A stretch of DNA of 55,771 nt, taken from positions 1-55,771 of the forward strand of contig SOIM01000009.1 in the NCBI GenBank assembly GCA_004377185.1, written 5' to 3'. Both the position numbers and the translations under genes were made by a program. The DNA is from Methanomassiliicoccales archaeon (GTDB lineage Archaea; Thermoplasmatota; Thermoplasmata; RBG-16-68-12; SOIM01). The notes beneath the pieces are model-generated. The model saw nothing but the letters and a program-made list of their open reading frames with translations. It did not search any database and had not been told where the DNA came from. Below are positions 34,701 to 44,037 of this stretch, piece after piece. How positions within the stretch are numbered: position 1 is the first letter of the stretch; every line of letters begins with the position of its first letter.

Positions 34701-37017
34701 CCTTGGGCACGTTGTAGGCTGTGATTTGGACATTGTACACTCCGGCCTTTGGATGCCACAGATGAACTCCCTCGGTCGGGTTCTCATGATCGAAAAGCCC
34801 TCCGGTTCTTGATTGGCTAGTTGTGAATGGAATGGAGAAAACGTTACCCTTGTATGTGTTGCCGTCAGGATCGGTAACTGCGAGGTCCAGATCGTTCACC
34901 AGTATCGTAGAAGCTCCCAACGTACCCGGATAGTCGCTCCAAACCAGCATGACTCGGAGAGGAACCGAGTTGCTCATGACCTTGAAGTTGTATTCGACTA
35001 CGTCCCCGGTTATGAGTCCTGCAGTCTGGTCTATCGAAATCGTCTTTCGTGTGTCACCAGGGAAGTACAGGACGTTGTCCAAGAGTGGCCTCCCCCATCC
35101 CTGAGAGTTGTTCGGCCACCGCTGTTCACCCACGCTGTCCCTGAGGCCTTCCGTACACCTCTCTCCGCTTGCCATCAGTAACGCCTTGACAAGAGCGGCG
35201 CTTGTGTTGGTGACGCTTGCGGGATGAGCTGTACCGGTCGGGTAATAACCTTCCTCGTAGTACTGCCTTATCATGGCGGCCATTCCCGCGGTCGTCGGGG
35301 CACCGTAGCTCGTACCGGATATCATCTGATCCGCCCTGCCCTGGCCCGTCCGAGGATTGCCGTCCGATGTCGTGGACACACCCGCTCCCAGGTTCACCAG
35401 GTCCGGTTTCATTCTTCCATCTGGAGTTGGGCCTGTGCTGCTCTCACTATGGACGTTGTTCTGGTTGATGGAAACCATAGGTGAGGGACTTCCGACCCAA
35501 CCCACGGCCACCACGTCCTTCGCATTTGCTGGACTACCCACCAAGTGCGGGTCTGGCGAGAAAGGACCGCCGTTCCCGGCCGACCAGGTTATGAACAGGT
35601 CAGGGTGCTCGTAAACGAACTTGTCCACCATCATCGCTTCCAGGTCGTAGGTCTCCTCCGGGGTCCCCCAGCTGTTGGTGTGAATCCTCGCTCCTTCGTC
35701 ATAGGCGGGTCCGAAGAAATCGTCGTAATCGTCAGGTATGAACGAGAAACAGTCGTGCAGTCTTCCCTCCCTTTCGCAGACATTTGCAACATCTTGCACT
35801 ATCAGCTTGGCTCCTATGGCAGAACCATCGTTGGGGCTTGTGTCATTGTAGTTATCGTTGCCCACACCGATTCCAGCCATCATCGTGCCGTGGCCCATTG
35901 TCCGAGCCAAAGGTTCCCTTGCACTGTCCTGGAACGCCCACTTATCGGTCCAAGGATCGATCCCCACGTAGCTGGCCATGGGTATATATCGTACGACCTT
36001 CCTCCTGGTCATGTCTGTTACGTTGTAGATGTCTCCGCCATCCTTGACAATGTCTGTCTCGTTCTCCCTAAAAGCGGGATGATCGAAGTCAACACCCGTG
36101 TCCGCCAGCGCGATCAGCTGTCCTGTGCCGTTCAGGCCCAGGTCCCACATCTTCCTGTCGTCGGTCACGTTCGTCTGAACGACCCACTGCATCCACATGT
36201 TGGTGGCTCTGATCTCGTGGAGGGGCTCGATATAGCTCACTCCAGGTATGTTTGCGAGTGTTGGTAGGAATGATTTGTCAATCGTGGCCCTGACCAGTCC
36301 GAAGTCATCCCCTATGTAGGCGCTGATGGTTTGGTCCTCTGTCAATCGGGCAAGGACTGAGTTCGCGCCCCTTCCCTCGTAGGTGATTATCTTGACATCA
36401 AATGTGTCGTCCCTGTCCCACAGCTCGGGTCGGATCTTGTATGCGGGTTGGAACACATCTACCCACTGGACGAACCTTAGGCTTGAGACGATGTCCATCG
36501 TTTCGCCGTTCATCCTGACCATGAAGGCATTGTTTGGCAGGTAGTTGCCTACCTCTCCGCCCAGGTTGGTCAGAGTCCTCGTCCACTCTTCCTTCACGGG
36601 CCCGATGAACTGAACGATGTACCGTCCAGCTATTCCGTTCGGATAGGCCTCAATGTACAGGTCGGCCGGTAGCGAAGGGGTTCCCACTCTTGTGTCGATT
36701 GTGAAACCGTTCAGCGCGATTGTACGGAGATCCTTCTCCGCCTCCACGCTGAAGCCTTGGCTCTCCAACAACCTTATCTGCCTCTCGGCCAGGTTGGCCA
36801 ACACGAAGCCCCTGTACGACTCTACCACATCCACTCCCCTGTCCCTTAGAAGCTGAGCATCGCTCGGACTTCTCAAGTATACTATTGCCGGGGCAGTGTC
36901 CACATTCTCATCCACATTACCATTCCACAAAATCAGGCTGCCCGAAAGCGCCATCGTTACGCATATAGCAACTGCTATTCCCTTTTTGAAGGTCCTATCT
37001 GCCACGTTTTTAGGCAT
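31768..37017 (-). CDS. Giant secreted subtilisin-like serine protease (S8), paralog A
   Basis: Extracellular endopeptidase of 1,749 residues. A signal peptide (GIAVAICVTMALSGSLIL) is followed by a long propeptide-like region (to about 275) and the S8 domain with the full triad D306 in ALADTGVDFDH, H376 in GHGTMMAG and S570 in ISGTSYGAP, plus the oxyanion Asn in SAGN. After it come a beta-sandwich, an Fn3-like domain (TWVTDEPSDSRVFWGDT), a Rossmann-like region that resembles a class I glutamine amidotransferase fold (YLDGGGRLFVVSHDV), Ig-like domains, an Fn3 domain and the C-terminal VNLVS/GWNLV module. The ATG at 37017 follows GGAGGAGGTT, and a TATA box (37108-37115) gives a 68-base leader. 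Confidence 0.92.
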   Translation of the reverse strand: MPKNVADRTFKKGIAVAICVTMALSGSLILWNGNVDENVDTAPAIVYLRSPSDAQLLRDRGVDVVESYRGFVLANLAERQIRLLESQGFSVEAEKDLRTIALNGFTIDTRVGTPSLPADLYIEAYPNGIAGRYIVQFIGPVKEEWTRTLTNLGGEVGNYLPNNAFMVRMNGETMDIVSSLRFVQWVDVFQPAYKIRPELWDRDDTFDVKIITYEGRGANSVLARLTEDQTISAYIGDDFGLVRATIDKSFLPTLANIPGVSYIEPLHEIRATNMWMQWVVQTNVTDDRKMWDLGLNGTGQLIALADTGVDFDHPAFRENETDIVKDGGDIYNVTDMTRRKVVRYIPMASYVGIDPWTDKWAFQDSAREPLARTMGHGTMMAGIGVGNDNYNDTSPNDGSAIGAKLIVQDVANVCEREGRLHDCFSFIPDDYDDFFGPAYDEGARIHTNSWGTPEETYDLEAMMVDKFVYEHPDLFITWSAGNGGPFSPDPHLVGSPANAKDVVAVGWVGSPSPMVSINQNNVHSESSTGPTPDGRMKPDLVNLGAGVSTTSDGNPRTGQGRADQMISGTSYGAPTTAGMAAMIRQYYEEGYYPTGTAHPASVTNTSAALVKALLMASGERCTEGLRDSVGEQRWPNNSQGWGRPLLDNVLYFPGDTRKTISIDQTAGLITGDVVEYNFKVMSNSVPLRVMLVWSDYPGTLGASTILVNDLDLAVTDPDGNTYKGNVFSIPFTTSQSRTGGLFDHENPTEGVHLWHPKAGVYNVQITAYNVPKGPQPFALVINADIDTGFGQIQIDRAIYSENDVINIEVVDTNLIDDGVNNKVYVTSTTEVIPETVNLTEIGSGIWKASIPTAFGAPYENNTLEVTDKDIITVWYDDPDPPHTATALAVVDAAGPIITDVFVRDITNAAATVTWVTDEPSDSRVFWGDTPALGTETYDPVLSTYHEVDLLSLSTGVMYYFDVQSTDWLGHTTLDDNGGSHYTFTTTIKAEILLVIGDGTFPEGKIPYWRNAIMYGGWSFNEWYVARTGDPPLSMLQQYKVVAWQTGFEQYPAFEDSQTVLLTNYLDGGGRLFVVSHDVAWASHPSSGSQFSTPSRYAFLKDSLKSEWLDDPLDWSGIEGVMGDPIGGAYAPPNRIIYEEFRNGGAGDEVAALAAGGTTDYVFKSYDGVSNNDHCAIRWVSSLANDSVGGDDPNITWDGYPSKVVVFFFELVQMNYFAPNDVERGDVVNKTIIWLLDGSYHPIAEVSHPNGGEVFTGGALDIYWNITAPVGVANQSLFYSDDSGQTWLPIDLTVSNVSRSYAWDISGLPNGDDYMVKIIVEDSSTPSLNGTDASDGTFSIFRPGGDTVGPVTVPGSVRVTPNPVIETGNVTFDAIISDELKGDSNIGEAEFFVQPTQPVGVNGTGTNMSAVDGTYDSKLENVTWSSTPTPVNTFGWGTVGTHTVWVHGLDDPDGVPSSGDENWGTFYSATFEIIPTPPDRVVLPPSGLTADLSGVAFADVTLTWTLSGDDGAGEDDVVRYDIYRGTIYDANGMGYVFIGNSTAGVNTYVDTAAGNGDPSNYFYFVSAVDDNDNDKAGVGQAAKFTRYLTAGVNLVSNPLIVNDYNVLTVLQTINFDTVWVYEPSVDPSRPWITYDVSKPYYAPDITDNFRGAWVNVLTDGYFTIAGVVPTPSMTIPLRVGWNLVAYPSFDTTYTLWDLLNDTNADRVETYDLAGAPYNLRHMTDPFETLVPGSGYWIQVSAPVDWVVWQA

Positions 37018-37177
37018 AGAACAACCTCCTCCATTTGAGTTCTGGATCGAACGAAGAAGACTATCGCTCAATCCATTTCTGCCGTATCATAGTCGATACT
37101 AAAAATGGTATAAAAGGTTTCCTATGCCAGTGCTGGATACGGCAAGGATTGCAATGCGACCCCAAACACCCGTACGG

Positions 37178-40100
37178 CTACTGAGGCACCACCCACACCG
37201 TCTCCACCGAGTAGATCCAAAATCCTTCTCCCGCGGTCATCAGACTTGTCGGGTCCAGAGCCATTAGATTGTAGGGTGCTGCCGTGGCATTGAAACCTTC
37301 CACTCTCTGGTAGCTGATACCTGTGAGGGCCAGTAGCACCGTTCTGTCAGTGAAGGATGGATAACTCACCAGATTCCAGCCCGCGTAGAGTTGGATGGTG
37401 GTTCCAGTGGGCACTATTCCCGCGACAGTGAAGTAGTCATCGGACAGGACGTTCACCCATATGCCCATCTTATGATCCACCGAAAGGAAATCCCCAAAGT
37501 AGGGTTTGAGCTTGGAGTAGCTCTTCCATTCCTGTGCGAAAGAGTCGTAGGTCCAGGCCGTGTCAAAGTCCAAGGTCTGCAGTAGGACCGAGGTCGAGCT
37601 GTCTGATGGCATCAGTGGTGTGGAGACCAAGTTGACTCCAGTTCCGAGATATTTGGTGAACTTGCCCGCTTGATCAGGACAGGGTGCCCTGTTATCACCC
37701 GTATCCACCGCGACCACCTGGTAGAAGTAGTTGTTCACATCACCGTCCCCGTCACCTGAAGCAATGTAGCTGGTCTGGCTTGCTCCTGATTGTCCCACAT
37801 AGACGTAACCTGCACCGGCCGGATCGTATGTTGTCCCTCGCATGATTTCATAACGAACGACATCGGCAGCTCCTCCAACCGCTGGGTCATCTGGAGACAG
37901 TCCCCAAACGACTCTGACATCAGCGAAGAGAGCGCCTGTCAACTCTGCTGAAATGGAAGTGGGTGCCTGCACCGACACGTCAGGTGGAGGATGAATGACT
38001 TGGAAGGTTGTACTGTAGAACGTTCCCCAGTTCTCATCGCCCGAGAGCGGAACTCCGTCCGGATCATCCCTACCGTGGACCCACAACGTGTAGTTGCCAA
38101 CAGCATTCCAAGGAGCAGTCAGCGGTCCCTGCCATTCGACCTCTTCCCACTGGGAATCAAAGCTTCCGTCCGTCGCACTCATTGGGGTCCCCGATCCAAA
38201 TACGCCCGGCAACGGTTCCGTGTCGTTCACGAAGAACTCAGCCTCCCCGATTACGGAATTGCCGGTGAGATTGTCGAAAACGATACCGCTGAAATGGATG
38301 GGTGCCGCGCTTGTCGCAGGATAGGGGGAAGCCTTCACACTTCCAGGGATGGTCCTTGGTCCCGTGGTGTCCCCTCCAGGTCTATTGATTGTGAAAGTTC
38401 CGTCCGAAGTGTCCGTTCCGTTCAATGGCGGCGTGTTGGTGTCCTGGACCACAACCTTGACCAAGTACCTGTTTCCGTTCTCCAGGGTGGAGATGTCCCA
38501 AACGTGGGAAGTCTGTCCTGGAGCGATGTTGCCATCTATGAGGAACCACGTCTGCCCCGAATCGTCACTGTAGTACGCGGCCTGGTTGCTCACGGCCGGA
38601 GTGGCCGTCCGGTTCCAGAAGATGTTGACCGTGTTGCCTGTGAACGTCTCTGCCCCGTTCGGATACGAAACATCCACAACAGGATGATATGTGTCATTCA
38701 GCAGCCAGAGGATTGTCTTGTTGAGAACGTCCCCTCGTTTGCTCGATAGTGCAGTGCCGTAATCCAAACCCGTGAATTCGAAGAAGAAGACCACGATCTT
38801 TGAGGTTTGATTGTCCCACACGATGTCGGGATCGTCCCCAAGCACTGAGTCATTCAGAGCGGAAGAGAACCATCTCAGACCACAGTAGTCGTAGTTGGTT
38901 TCAATACCGTAGTCCTTCCAAGCGTAGAAGGAGGTTCCTCCTGCTGGCTGTACCGCGATTTCGTCACCACTGGCCCCTCTTCTGTGGTATGTATAGAGAA
39001 TCCTGCTCCCGGAGGCGTAGGAGTTACTTATCGGATCCCCGATTATCCCTTCTATGTGAGTGATCCGCATCGGGTCATCCTTCCAATCGGCCTTGAGGGT
39101 CGACTTAAGGAACTCATACCGTTCGGGAGTGGAGAATTGGGAATTCGAAGTAGGTGAGAATGCCCATGCAACGTCATGGGAGGAAACGAAGAGCCTGCCG
39201 CCTCCGTCTAGGTAGTCCTTGAGCAACACGGTCTGGTTGTCCTCGAAGGGTGGATACTGCTCCAAGCCCGTCTGCCAAAGGACCACTTTGTATTCCTGGA
39301 GGGTAGAAAGCGGTGGGTCCCCGCTCCTGTCGACATACCATAGATTGTAGGTCCATCCTCCCCATTCCAATGCATTTCTGTAATGCTGAACCCTCTCGGG
39401 CGGGAATGACTCGTGCGCTATCACGAGGAAAATCTCCCCCATCTCAGTTGTTGTGAATGTGTAATGCAAACCGGCGTTCGTATCCAATGTGGCGTGGGAG
39501 AACCAATCGGTGGATTCAACGTCGAAATAGTACGTCCTTCCCGTTTCAAGACCAACCAAGTCAACGGCGTGATAGGTAGCCATCTCAGGTGCGTAGCTAA
39601 CCATACCCAAGGATGATGTGTTTCCCCAGTACACTCTCGAATCACTCGGCTCATCCGTTTTCCATGTTATCGTTGCAGCGGCATTGGAGATATCCTTGAC
39701 GAAGACATCGGTGATTACCGGTCCGGACGCGTCCACTATGGCGTCGGCTGTGGACACATGATCGGGTGAAGTATCATGATATGTAACTATGATGATGTCC
39801 TTGTCAGCAACTTCCAGTGTGCCGTTGGGTGACGGGGCCTCGAACTTCGTGTCTATGAATCCCCTGAACACGCCGTTGGGGGAACCTCCGACCGGGTCCA
39901 GAACCACTGTCTCTCCGCTGGGTTCGGTCGTGCTTGTGACGGTCACCGTGACAGATGCGGCATCCAGATCCTGAACCTCTATGTTGATCGTGTCATGATC
40001 GCTATAGATCTCCTTGTCAATGAACACCTGTCCGTATTCCAGATCGAGGTCTGCAGATACTATCAAGGCGAAGGGTTGGGGGCCGTTCGGAACATTCTCA

Positions 40101-42397
40101 CCAATTATCCTGACCTTCCACACTCCCGTCGAGGGGCTGCTCAGCCTGACGCCCTCTATCGGATTCTGGGAATCGAAGATTCCACCCACCCTCGACTCGC
40201 TTACGCCGAACGGTATGCTGAAGACATTTCCTCTGTATACGGCACTGTTGGGAGCCGTTACCTCTAAGTTGAGGTCGTTGACCAGCGCATAGGTTGCACC
40301 AAGGGATCCCGGATAATCTGTCCAAACGAGTTGGATTTTCAGCTCTTCTCCCGCATTCACGAAGAACCTGTACTCTACTTCATTCCCAGTGAGAAGTCCC
40401 TCTTTGTGTTCCACTACAGCCAGCTCTCGCGAGTCGCCTGAGAAATACAGAGCCTTGTCCAACAGAGGCCTGCCCCACCCTTGGGAGTTGTTTGGCCACT
40501 TCTGTTCTCCTTTATGGTCCCGATATAAGCCCGTGATTTTCTGCCCGCTGATCGCAAGCACACCCTTCATCAGAGCAGCGCTTGGTTCAAAGCCATTTGC
40601 GGCAATTCCAGTGCCTGTCGGGTACCATCCATCAACGAAGTACTGCCTGATCATCGAGGACGCACCGGCTGCAGCAGGAGCTGCATAGCTTGTGCCAAGC
40701 CAACCTGTTATTGATCCTGTGTTCACATTGGACCAAGGATTGCCATCGCTTTTGGAGGAATAACCTTCGCCCACCATGGTCACCGTCGGCTTCAACCTCC
40801 CATCGGCAGTGGGTCCCAGACTGCTGTATCCCGCCACGTCGTTCTGATCCGAGCCTGTAAGGGTTCTCGCATTCCCAGCTGCTCCGGCCGATACGATGGA
40901 CTTCGCTGTTGCCGGGCTGCCCACATCATACCGGTTTGCGGGATACCAGGGCCCGCCATTTCCATTCGAGAAGATGACCAGCATGTCAGGGTGTTCCCAC
41001 ATGAACTTGTCAGTCATCATCGCTTCCAGGTCGTACGTGGAATCGTGGGTTCCCCAGCTGTTGCTGTGAATTCTGACACCATCATCGTAAGCAGGTCCGT
41101 ACAGGTCCGCATAATCGTTGGGGATATATCTCAGACAATCGTCCCACTGGCTACCGGGTTCAGGCTTGCAGACTGTCCCTATGTCCTGCATGTAGATCTG
41201 TGCGCGTATCGCCAGGCCATCTTCCGCGCTTGCACCTCCCACGTCGTCGTCCCGGCCTGCTGCCGTACCCGACACCATGGTTCCGTGGCCGCTTGTATCC
41301 CACCCCGGCTGAGGACCACTGTCCCTATGAGCCCAGTCATCTCCACCTGTCCAAGGATCAACGCCTACGTACGTGCTCATGGTCATATACCTGACGAGCT
41401 TCCTCCTGCCATAGTCGGTTACGTTGTAGATATCGCCGGTGTAAATGATACCAACATCCTCTCGGAAGAACTCATGATCGTAATCCAGTCCTGTGTCCGC
41501 AAAGGCAATGACCTGTCCGCGGCCGTCTATACCGTTCGTCCACAGCTTTCTGTCGTTGTTCACGTTGGTCTGATGAACCCACTGCATGTATTGATTTGTG
41601 AGTATCGGCTCGTAGAACGGCTCAATGTATCTCACGCTTCCAAGCCTGGCCAGGTCGGGGAGTAAAACACCATCAATTATGGCTTTCACCAATCCGAAGT
41701 CCTTACCTCCATAGAAGCTGATGGTCTGGCTCGCATCCAACATCGAGAGGACCGGATAGATGCCCTCACCTGTGTAGGTGATTATCTCCACTTCGAACTC
41801 ATCTTCAAGTTCGAGAAGTTCGGGCCTTATCTTATATGCCGGTTGGAAGATGCCTGTCCATTGGACGAAATCAAGTTGGGAGATCATCTCCCTTTCCTTC
41901 GCGTTCATCCTTATGAGGAAGGCATTGGAGGGAAGGTAGTCATCAATCTCGACACCAAAACTCCCAACCCGTCTCTTCCACTCCTCCTTTATCGGTCCCG
42001 TAAATTGTACTATATAATATCCTGCCTCGCCGTTGGGATACGCGTCCACTCTCAGGCTCTCATCGAGTGAAGGTTCCCCAAACCTCGTGTCAAAAACGTA
42101 TCCGTTCAGGGCTATCGTGTGGAGGAATGGTTCGTCCTCAACCAGGTAGCCAACCGACTCCAGGATCCTTCTCTGTCCCTCAGTCAGCTGTGCAATTGCG
42201 AAACCGTCATACAGTTCCTTGATTGCAAGGTTCTTCAGGGCTTCCCTGTCGCTTCTCCCGCTGAAGTATATCCTCACATCGTTCATTTCTTCGCTTGTCT
42301 CAAAAGTACTGTACGCTGCCCAAATGGCGGGCACGGTCATTGCAAAGACCACTGACAAAGATATGATGCTAACTAACGCTCTCCTTCTGGGTCTCAT
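37178..42397 (-). CDS. Giant secreted subtilisin-like serine protease (S8), paralog B
   Basis: Protein of 1,739 residues that matches paralog A domain for domain. Signal peptide RALVSIISLSVVFAMTVPAI; propeptide-like region; S8 triad D301 in AFADTGLDYDH, H371 in SGHGTMVSG and S570 in LGTSYAAP, with N480 in NGN. The later domains are in the same order: beta-sandwich, Fn3 (TWKTDEPSDSRVYWGNT), amidotransferase-like region (YLDGGGRLFVSSHD), Ig-like, Fn3 and the C-terminal module with GVNLVS and GWNLVS. The ribosome site GGAGGAGGT and a leader of about 66 bases repeat the pattern of paralog A. The two arose by tandem duplication. Confidence 0.92.
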   Translation of the reverse strand: MRPRRRALVSIISLSVVFAMTVPAIWAAYSTFETSEEMNDVRIYFSGRSDREALKNLAIKELYDGFAIAQLTEGQRRILESVGYLVEDEPFLHTIALNGYVFDTRFGEPSLDESLRVDAYPNGEAGYYIVQFTGPIKEEWKRRVGSFGVEIDDYLPSNAFLIRMNAKEREMISQLDFVQWTGIFQPAYKIRPELLELEDEFEVEIITYTGEGIYPVLSMLDASQTISFYGGKDFGLVKAIIDGVLLPDLARLGSVRYIEPFYEPILTNQYMQWVHQTNVNNDRKLWTNGIDGRGQVIAFADTGLDYDHEFFREDVGIIYTGDIYNVTDYGRRKLVRYMTMSTYVGVDPWTGGDDWAHRDSGPQPGWDTSGHGTMVSGTAAGRDDDVGGASAEDGLAIRAQIYMQDIGTVCKPEPGSQWDDCLRYIPNDYADLYGPAYDDGVRIHSNSWGTHDSTYDLEAMMTDKFMWEHPDMLVIFSNGNGGPWYPANRYDVGSPATAKSIVSAGAAGNARTLTGSDQNDVAGYSSLGPTADGRLKPTVTMVGEGYSSKSDGNPWSNVNTGSITGWLGTSYAAPAAAGASSMIRQYFVDGWYPTGTGIAANGFEPSAALMKGVLAISGQKITGLYRDHKGEQKWPNNSQGWGRPLLDKALYFSGDSRELAVVEHKEGLLTGNEVEYRFFVNAGEELKIQLVWTDYPGSLGATYALVNDLNLEVTAPNSAVYRGNVFSIPFGVSESRVGGIFDSQNPIEGVRLSSPSTGVWKVRIIGENVPNGPQPFALIVSADLDLEYGQVFIDKEIYSDHDTINIEVQDLDAASVTVTVTSTTEPSGETVVLDPVGGSPNGVFRGFIDTKFEAPSPNGTLEVADKDIIIVTYHDTSPDHVSTADAIVDASGPVITDVFVKDISNAAATITWKTDEPSDSRVYWGNTSSLGMVSYAPEMATYHAVDLVGLETGRTYYFDVESTDWFSHATLDTNAGLHYTFTTTEMGEIFLVIAHESFPPERVQHYRNALEWGGWTYNLWYVDRSGDPPLSTLQEYKVVLWQTGLEQYPPFEDNQTVLLKDYLDGGGRLFVSSHDVAWAFSPTSNSQFSTPERYEFLKSTLKADWKDDPMRITHIEGIIGDPISNSYASGSRILYTYHRRGASGDEIAVQPAGGTSFYAWKDYGIETNYDYCGLRWFSSALNDSVLGDDPDIVWDNQTSKIVVFFFEFTGLDYGTALSSKRGDVLNKTILWLLNDTYHPVVDVSYPNGAETFTGNTVNIFWNRTATPAVSNQAAYYSDDSGQTWFLIDGNIAPGQTSHVWDISTLENGNRYLVKVVVQDTNTPPLNGTDTSDGTFTINRPGGDTTGPRTIPGSVKASPYPATSAAPIHFSGIVFDNLTGNSVIGEAEFFVNDTEPLPGVFGSGTPMSATDGSFDSQWEEVEWQGPLTAPWNAVGNYTLWVHGRDDPDGVPLSGDENWGTFYSTTFQVIHPPPDVSVQAPTSISAELTGALFADVRVVWGLSPDDPAVGGAADVVRYEIMRGTTYDPAGAGYVYVGQSGASQTSYIASGDGDGDVNNYFYQVVAVDTGDNRAPCPDQAGKFTKYLGTGVNLVSTPLMPSDSSTSVLLQTLDFDTAWTYDSFAQEWKSYSKLKPYFGDFLSVDHKMGIWVNVLSDDYFTVAGIVPTGTTIQLYAGWNLVSYPSFTDRTVLLALTGISYQRVEGFNATAAPYNLMALDPTSLMTAGEGFWIYSVETVWVVPQ

Positions 42398-42505
42398 TCA
42401 GACCTCCTCCATTCTTCGATGCACAATCTTGAATCGCGGTTCTGCCCACGTATGAATCCGCTCTGTTGACTCTATGAATCCCACGATATAAAAGTTTTGT
42501 CTTGA

Positions 42506-43213
42506 TTACTTTGATATGACTCTGGCTACCTGAAGGAGTCCCTTCTCGACCAGTAGCGTGAAATAGTCAGTGCTGTGAGCTGTACCCCTCATCTTCACGC
42601 ACCTTATCCTCCTTTGGATGTTCTCGTCGTTCACCCTCTCCATCTTGGTGTGGATTATCCCGTCCGAGATGAAATCCTCCCCGTGTGTTCCGAAGGATTT
42701 AGCATCCGGTTCTATCTCGCTCACGATAATGACTGTGGCGTCCAGTTCCCGCAACCATTCGAAGAGGTAGAAGAGGTCTTCCCGAGGTTTCGTGAAGCTG
42801 GAGAGAATCTCCAACACTGGTAGGGAATCGATGACAAGCAGGTCGTACTCAGTATTCTTCTTGAGGTTCTCTGCATACATCTTGAAGATGTCCATCCAGT
42901 TCCGTCCACCCATTTTCTCAAGGTTCCTTCTAATCAGGCCGAAGTCTACTATGCTCAGCCTGTCATCGACAGCATCTGGGTTCATTCCCAGGCCGCTCAT
43001 CTGTCTGTGAAGGCTCTCTCTGCCCTGCTCGAGTGAGAAGAAGGTGCCATTCAGGTCATCTTCCTTCGCGCCCTGGAACAGCATGTTGTACGCTATCGTT
43101 GTCTTCATGGTTCCAGGTGGGCCACAAAGCAGTACGAGATGATGCTCAGGGATACCTCCGTCTAGGTGTTCATCAAAACCCTTGATATGGGTCTTTATTC
43201 GGCCGTTCTCCAT
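42506..43213 (-). CDS. KaiC-like RecA-superfamily ATPase
   Basis: Protein of 235 residues with a single RecA-type ATPase domain: the Walker A motif CGPPGTMKTT (about 30-39), Walker B LLVIDSLP (about 124-131), and the KaiC-like GFDEHLDGGIPE at the front. The C-terminal stretch RRIRCVKMRGTAHST is typical of single-domain archaeal KaiC homologs. These proteins are thought to act in signalling or regulation, with no proven substrate. The ATG is preceded by a C-rich stretch, and the gene is divergent from a winged-helix gene. Confidence 0.88.
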   Translation of the reverse strand: MENGRIKTHIKGFDEHLDGGIPEHHLVLLCGPPGTMKTTIAYNMLFQGAKEDDLNGTFFSLEQGRESLHRQMSGLGMNPDAVDDRLSIVDFGLIRRNLEKMGGRNWMDIFKMYAENLKKNTEYDLLVIDSLPVLEILSSFTKPREDLFYLFEWLRELDATVIIVSEIEPDAKSFGTHGEDFISDGIIHTKMERVNDENIQRRIRCVKMRGTAHSTDYFTLLVEKGLLQVARVISK

Positions 43214-43384
43214 GCGGACTCAACAGAATACATCTTGCCAGGGCATCTTAATCATTTTTCTCTAATTATCAAAAAAAAATAAAAGGGGGAGTAAGCGTGA
43301 TAAGAATTGCGAATTCCCCGAGCTCCAGAACCTCTCTCGGTCGGAGTCATCAAACTGCTGGTTTATAGTAATTTTTGAATCAGC

Positions 43385-43426
43385 TCTGTTACCGGGAAAA
43401 GCTTATTTGTTATCAGGTCTGTTACC
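43385..43426 (+). promoter_or_regulatory. Direct repeats flanking a TATA-like box
   Basis: TCTGTTACC occurs at 43385-43393 and again at 43418-43426, 33 bases apart (three helix turns), with a TATA-like TTATTTGT (43403-43410) between. This layout suits a regulator bound on one face of the DNA, possibly the winged-helix product of the gene that follows. Confidence 0.5.
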
Positions 43427-43441
43427 AGTCGGGGTGAGGAG

Positions 43442-44029
43442 TTGTTTGTCTCGGACAAGAACATGAAGGACCTAGTATTCTCATATTTGAAGGAGAACGA
43501 GACCTCCATAAGCGGTCTGTCCAGAATGCTCCAGAAGGACGGATTCAAGGTTCACAGATTGGTTCTTACAGGATACTTGAAAGCCATGGCTGATCTGGGT
43601 GTTTTGAAGCAGAAAGAGATTCCACCTTCCAAAGTCTACACGATTTCTTCAAAGATCGAGAAGAACATCTACGAAGTTGTGGGAGACAAGTGCAGGACCC
43701 TAGGTGTTGATGACAAGGAGGCCGCGACGGTGGGCGCGTACGTTCTGCAAAACCTGTTTCGTAGACCCGTTTTTCTGCAAGAAATAAGGCAGTTCGGACT
43801 TGGTGATGTCGTGCTTGCAAAGAGGATTACTGGTGAGGAGAGGTCAGAGGTGAAGAAAGCCCTCTCAAAGAATGGTTTCAGGCTTCCAAACAATGATCCT
43901 GCCTACCTTGTTGACAAGGAGAAAGGGTACGACAAAATCGTGGACTCTTTTCTGCAGGAAATTCTCATAGAGAAGTTCAAATCCCAAGGTCTTGTGATGG
44001 GTCCAAAACAGACCAAGCTGGAACTCTAG
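43442..44029 (+). CDS. Winged-helix protein, DNA-binding regulator candidate
   Basis: Protein of 195 residues. Residues 8-65 form a winged helix (DLVFSYLKENETSISGLSRM, then KVHRLVLTGYLKAMADLGVL and a wing KVYTISSK); the remainder is helical and mixed, with no recognised family. It begins at a TTG right behind GGGGTGAGGAG; an ATG at 43463 is the alternative but has no ribosome site. Direct repeats around the promoter suggest that it controls itself. It is divergent from the KaiC-like gene and convergent with the SRP RNA. Confidence 0.7.
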   Translation: MFVSDKNMKDLVFSYLKENETSISGLSRMLQKDGFKVHRLVLTGYLKAMADLGVLKQKEIPPSKVYTISSKIEKNIYEVVGDKCRTLGVDDKEAATVGAYVLQNLFRRPVFLQEIRQFGLGDVVLAKRITGEERSEVKKALSKNGFRLPNNDPAYLVDKEKGYDKIVDSFLQEILIEKFKSQGLVMGPKQTKLEL

Positions 44030-44037
44030 GGCAGAAT

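Noticed and set aside
35545-36267. Long open frame of 240 codons on the strand opposite the first subtilisin
   Set aside because: It overlaps the S8 catalytic domain, shows no protein motif and has no ribosome site; a shadow of GC-rich coding.
43261-43320. A-run followed by a G-rich/C-rich weak hairpin as a terminator
   Set aside because: It lies between two divergent starts where no transcript is expected to end, and the stem is short and imperfect.
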